NCBI GenBank assembly: GCA_003453835.1
Contig: DMMN01000377.1
Location: 3,861 to 12,122 of the forward strand
Source of the DNA: Bacteroidota bacterium
Lineage (GTDB): Bacteria > Bacteroidota > Ignavibacteria > UBA10030
Direction: 5' to 3'
DNA length: 8,262 bases
Shown: positions 5,647 through 8,262 of the stretch, one piece after another
Numbering within the stretch: the first letter of the stretch is position 1
Layout of the letters: each line of letters starts with the position of its first letter
Program-made: the position numbers and the translations under genes
The notes under the pieces: generated by a model
Databases searched by the model: none
Seen by the model: only the letters and a program-made list of their open reading frames with translations
Told to the model about the DNA's origin: nothing

Positions 5647-7839
5647 ATGTCTCGACTCCTTCGTACTCATGCATTCCTTTTGGCAGCTTTCATTGGCCAG
5701 GCTTTCCCCCAGACGGCAATGGTGTCCGGGCTCGTCAGGGATTCCGTTACGCTTGAACCTCTCGTCGGTGCAAACATTTCTTTGGTAGGAACAAACCGAG
5801 GCGACGCATCCTCCGTGCGCGGTACGTTCGTCATCGGTCGCATTGCGCCGGGATCATACACGCTGCGAACTTCCTTCATCGGATATGCGCACTCCGAAAT
5901 GCCGATAGCACTCCAGGCCGGCGACTCGTTATTTCTTGATGTACTTCTCCAACCCGAGCACGTTGAGACGGAGGAGGTCGTCACAACGGCGACGAGGACG
6001 GTTCGAAACATCGCCGATGTGCCCGTCCGAATCGAGATCATACCGCAAGAAGAGGTCGAGGAGAAACTCTTGATGACGCCCTCGAGCGTTGCGATGTTGC
6101 TCAATGAATCGACCGGCATGCGAGTTCAGACAACATCTCCGACGAGCAACGCGGCGAATCTGAGGATTCAAGGATTGAGCGGACGCTATACTCAGATATT
6201 GACGGACGGCATTCCGAGCTTTGGGGGATTGGCCTCGGGCTTCGGACTCATGCAGCTCCTGCCTCTCAACCTCCGTCAAGTGGAAGTCATCAAAGGAGCG
6301 ACATCCGCTCTGTACGGTCCTGACGCGATCTCCGGCGTCGTCAACTTCATCACCAAAGACCCGGGATCTGAGCCCGAGCTTCACGCAATCGTCAACGGAA
6401 CGACACAACGAGGCCTCGACATTGCCGGATTCTTCGCACATCGATTTGAACAATTCGGTTTCACGATTCTTGCGAGCCGCAACGCCCAAGCTCTGTTCGA
6501 TGTCGAGGGCGACGGCTTTGGAGACGTTGCCCAGTTCGAACGATACACGTTCTCTCCGAAGTTTCTGTGGGATCTGTCGGAAGACGTCAGGCTACGCGCA
6601 ACAGTCGGCTTGCTTCAGGAAGAGAGGTTCGGAGGAGTAACGGATGAGTTCCGGCGGTCGGTTGGTGGGGCCGGCTACTTCGAACGGATGAGAACCGAGA
6701 GACTCGACATCACCTCACAACTCGACTGGAGGCTTGCGAAGGACGATGCCATCACCGTCAAGATTGCCGGGACTCGCTCGCACCGGGATGCGCACTACGG
6801 TGGATCTGCCTTTGACGCGACCCAGGAAGTAATCTATGCCGATGCCCAGTACTCATTCAAGACCCGATCGCACACCCTTCTCGTCGGAACGGCTTTCAAT
6901 CTCGAGGACTTCACAGATCGTTCGCCGCTCGAAGGTGCACGCCGCAGCTATCGATTCGAGTCACCCGCAGTCTTCATGCAGGACGAAGTCGTTCTTGCGC
7001 CCAACTGGTCGTTGGTGATGAGTGGTCGAATCGATTTCCATAACCGCTTCGGCACATTCTTTACTCCTCGCGCGTCCTTGATGCACCGCCCGAGTGCTCT
7101 TCTGGCCGTTCGAATCGGTGGTGGAACCGGTTTCAAGATTCCGACGATTTTCACCGAAGAAGCGGAGGAGGCAGGCTTTCGGAAGGTCCATCCTTTGAAC
7201 GCGATTCACCCGGAGAAGGCGATGAGCGGATCGTTCGATCTGAACTGGAGGGTTTTCACCGAAGAGGTTGGAGCAACCATCAACATTGCTTTCTACATCA
7301 CGAGCCTTTCAAATGCCCTCCTTGCCGACGGCGACTCTCTACAACGGGATGTCGTCTATCTTCGAAACGCGAGCGGTTCTACACTTACGCGAGGAGGGGA
7401 ATGTTCCGTCAAACTCACCCACGGCAATCTTAAGCTTTCTCTCGGCTACACGTATCTCTTTGGCACTCAGTCGGACGACGGTCGTTCGTATGAACTCGAG
7501 CTGAACCCGCGTAACTCCGTCGGCGTCGTTCTCGTCTGGGAGGAGGAAGAAGCCTCCTTCAAAGCCGGGATCGAAAATTACTGGACAGGTTCCATGCGGC
7601 TTGAACGCAACCCGTTCCGTGAGAGGTCGCCGGGAAACTGGATCACGGGGGTTATAGCCGAAAAGGGATTCGGGTCGTTCCGCCTCTTCGTCAATCTCGA
7701 GAACATCTTCGACACCCGGCAAACGCGATTTGACCCCCTCTTCGTTGGAAATCTCAGGGAGGGCACGATTCGGACGCTACCGGTCTATGCCCCGCTGGAG
7801 GGGAGAGTCGTCAATGCAGGCATCCGATTCGTTCTTTGA
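5647..7839 (+). CDS. TonB-dependent outer membrane receptor with N-terminal carboxypeptidase-regulatory-like domain
   Basis: From the ATG at 5647 the protein has 730 residues. I chose this start because a signal peptide follows at once (MSRLLRTHAFLLAAFIGQAF, cleavage near residue 21); an in-frame TTG at 5566 would add 27 polar residues ahead of it. Residues 25-103 form a carboxypeptidase-regulatory-like domain (VSGLVRDS, VGANISLVGT, GTFVIGRIAPGSYTLRTSFIGY). The segment EEVVTTATRT (109-118) leads into the plug, with RIQGLSGRYTQILTDG (173-188) and VEVIKGATSALYGPDAISGV (212-231). The rest is a 22-strand-type beta-barrel ending GIRFVL, with Leu where an aromatic last residue is usual. It imports a scarce ligand across the outer membrane using TonB energy. 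No ligand-specific motif is visible; metal complexes, siderophores or cobalamin are all possible. The ribosome-binding site is weak and purine-rich (AGAAAGAGA). It likely forms a unit with the small secreted protein upstream. Confidence 0.93.
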   Translation: MSRLLRTHAFLLAAFIGQAFPQTAMVSGLVRDSVTLEPLVGANISLVGTNRGDASSVRGTFVIGRIAPGSYTLRTSFIGYAHSEMPIALQAGDSLFLDVLLQPEHVETEEVVTTATRTVRNIADVPVRIEIIPQEEVEEKLLMTPSSVAMLLNESTGMRVQTTSPTSNAANLRIQGLSGRYTQILTDGIPSFGGLASGFGLMQLLPLNLRQVEVIKGATSALYGPDAISGVVNFITKDPGSEPELHAIVNGTTQRGLDIAGFFAHRFEQFGFTILASRNAQALFDVEGDGFGDVAQFERYTFSPKFLWDLSEDVRLRATVGLLQEERFGGVTDEFRRSVGGAGYFERMRTERLDITSQLDWRLAKDDAITVKIAGTRSHRDAHYGGSAFDATQEVIYADAQYSFKTRSHTLLVGTAFNLEDFTDRSPLEGARRSYRFESPAVFMQDEVVLAPNWSLVMSGRIDFHNRFGTFFTPRASLMHRPSALLAVRIGGGTGFKIPTIFTEEAEEAGFRKVHPLNAIHPEKAMSGSFDLNWRVFTEEVGATINIAFYITSLSNALLADGDSLQRDVVYLRNASGSTLTRGGECSVKLTHGNLKLSLGYTYLFGTQSDDGRSYELELNPRNSVGVVLVWEEEEASFKAGIENYWTGSMRLERNPFRERSPGNWITGVIAEKGFGSFRLFVNLENIFDTRQTRFDPLFVGNLREGTIRTLPVYAPLEGRVVNAGIRFVL

Positions 7840-7885
7840 TCCTGGTACCCTAGGCCGTCCAGAGCGAATCGATCCCGGCAACCGT
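7840..7885. other. Convergent intergenic gap without a clear terminator
   Basis: Only 46 nt separate the receptor stop from the stop of the convergent cytochrome gene. I see short palindromes (GGTACC at 7845-7850, CCTAGG near 7849-7854) but no GC-rich stem followed by a T run on either strand. The two transcripts may overlap or end by Rho. Confidence 0.4.
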
Positions 7886-8262
7886 CTACTTAATTCCGTA
7901 GTCACCCGCAACGAATACCTCAACGCTGTCGGGGGCATCGACGGCGAGTGTCGGCACAGGATCAGGGATCTTGTGCCGAACGGGCTTGAGGTTCCGGAGA
8001 TAGGTGATGACCGCGTGTCGATCCTCTTCCGTCCAACGTGAAAGGTTCGGCCACGGCATCGCCCGGTGGTTGGCGATTCTCCCGTCGGGGAAGACGCCGC
8101 CACGAAGGAGCCGCTTCACCTGCTCATCACTCTTGATTCGAAGACCTGTTTCCTCGTCGGGCGTCAGGTTTCGGGTGATGATCGTCCCACCCTCTTTTGA
8201 ACCGAGCATGTTCCCTCCCGCAAGATATCGATCAAAATCAGGTCCGGCATCTCCCTGAGGGG
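7886..8262 (-). CDS. Class I cytochrome c-like protein, C-terminal part (5' end cut by window edge)
   Basis: The minus-strand frame is open from the window edge to a TAG at 7888-7886, giving 124 visible residues. The order of motifs matches mono/dihaem cytochrome c proteins of the c-type electron-carrier family: YLAGGN, then TIITRNLTPDEETGL, EQVKRLLRGGVFPDGR, MPWPNLSRWTEEDRHAVITYLRNL, and KPVRHKIP. The Met of MPWP (codon 8059-8057) is the expected sixth haem ligand. The CxxCH haem-attachment motif is not in the window and should lie upstream, beyond 8262. An internal ATG at 8209 is unlikely to be the true start, since conserved YLAGGN precedes it. The protein would act in the periplasm or membrane-anchored in electron transfer. 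It is convergent with the receptor, so probably not part of the same unit. A tail of about 25 residues after the last helix (to GDYGIK) shows no known motif. Confidence 0.85.
   Translation of the reverse strand, partial: PQGDAGPDFDRYLAGGNMLGSKEGGTIITRNLTPDEETGLRIKSDEQVKRLLRGGVFPDGRIANHRAMPWPNLSRWTEEDRHAVITYLRNLKPVRHKIPDPVPTLAVDAPDSVEVFVAGDYGIK

Noticed and set aside
7840..7885. Bidirectional terminator between receptor and cytochrome genes
   Set aside because: The short palindromes do not form a stable stem and no T run follows on either strand.

Overview
The window looks like ordinary chromosomal DNA from a Gram-negative bacterium of moderate GC content. It encodes an outer-membrane efflux channel, a periplasmic adaptor lipoprotein and a TonB-dependent receptor. 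The receptor starts with a carboxypeptidase-regulatory-like domain, which points to the Bacteroidota/Ignavibacteria/Chlorobi (FCB) group. That placement is an inference from domain style, not a match to a known genome. No RNA genes, insertion sequences, CRISPR arrays or phage genes were seen.

Left part (1-4805, all minus strand): a compact efflux operon read right to left: TetR-family regulator, HlyD-type adaptor lipoprotein, ABC ATPase A, TolC-family outer-membrane protein, ABC ATPase B (running off the left edge). Gaps are 23 nt or less, and ATPase A and tolC overlap by 4 nt (ATGA). The two ATPases resemble the two halves of a YbhF-type fused ATPase, so this looks like a split, self-contained version of a YbhGFSR-like ABC-2 exporter. 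The ABC-2 permease genes would be expected just beyond the left edge. ATPase A has proline where the switch (H-loop) histidine should be, while ATPase B keeps it, so the pair is probably asymmetric.

Middle (4806-5229): a divergent intergenic region of about 424 nt. On the minus strand it has a good sigma70-like promoter (TTGACA-N17-TATTTT) whose -10 and spacer lie inside a perfect inverted repeat, TTCCAAA-N9-TTTGGAA. This is a strong candidate operator for the TetR protein. Nearer the rightward genes there are overlapping alternative hairpins and a 15-bp tandem repeat.

Right part: a small secreted cysteine-containing protein (5230-5559), then an 87-nt spacer with two perfect small hairpins, then a TonB-dependent receptor (5647-7839), all plus strand. 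A convergent minus-strand gene at the right edge (7886-8262, 5' end missing) is the C-terminal part of a class I cytochrome c-like protein. The substrates of the exporter and the receptor cannot be read from the sequence.
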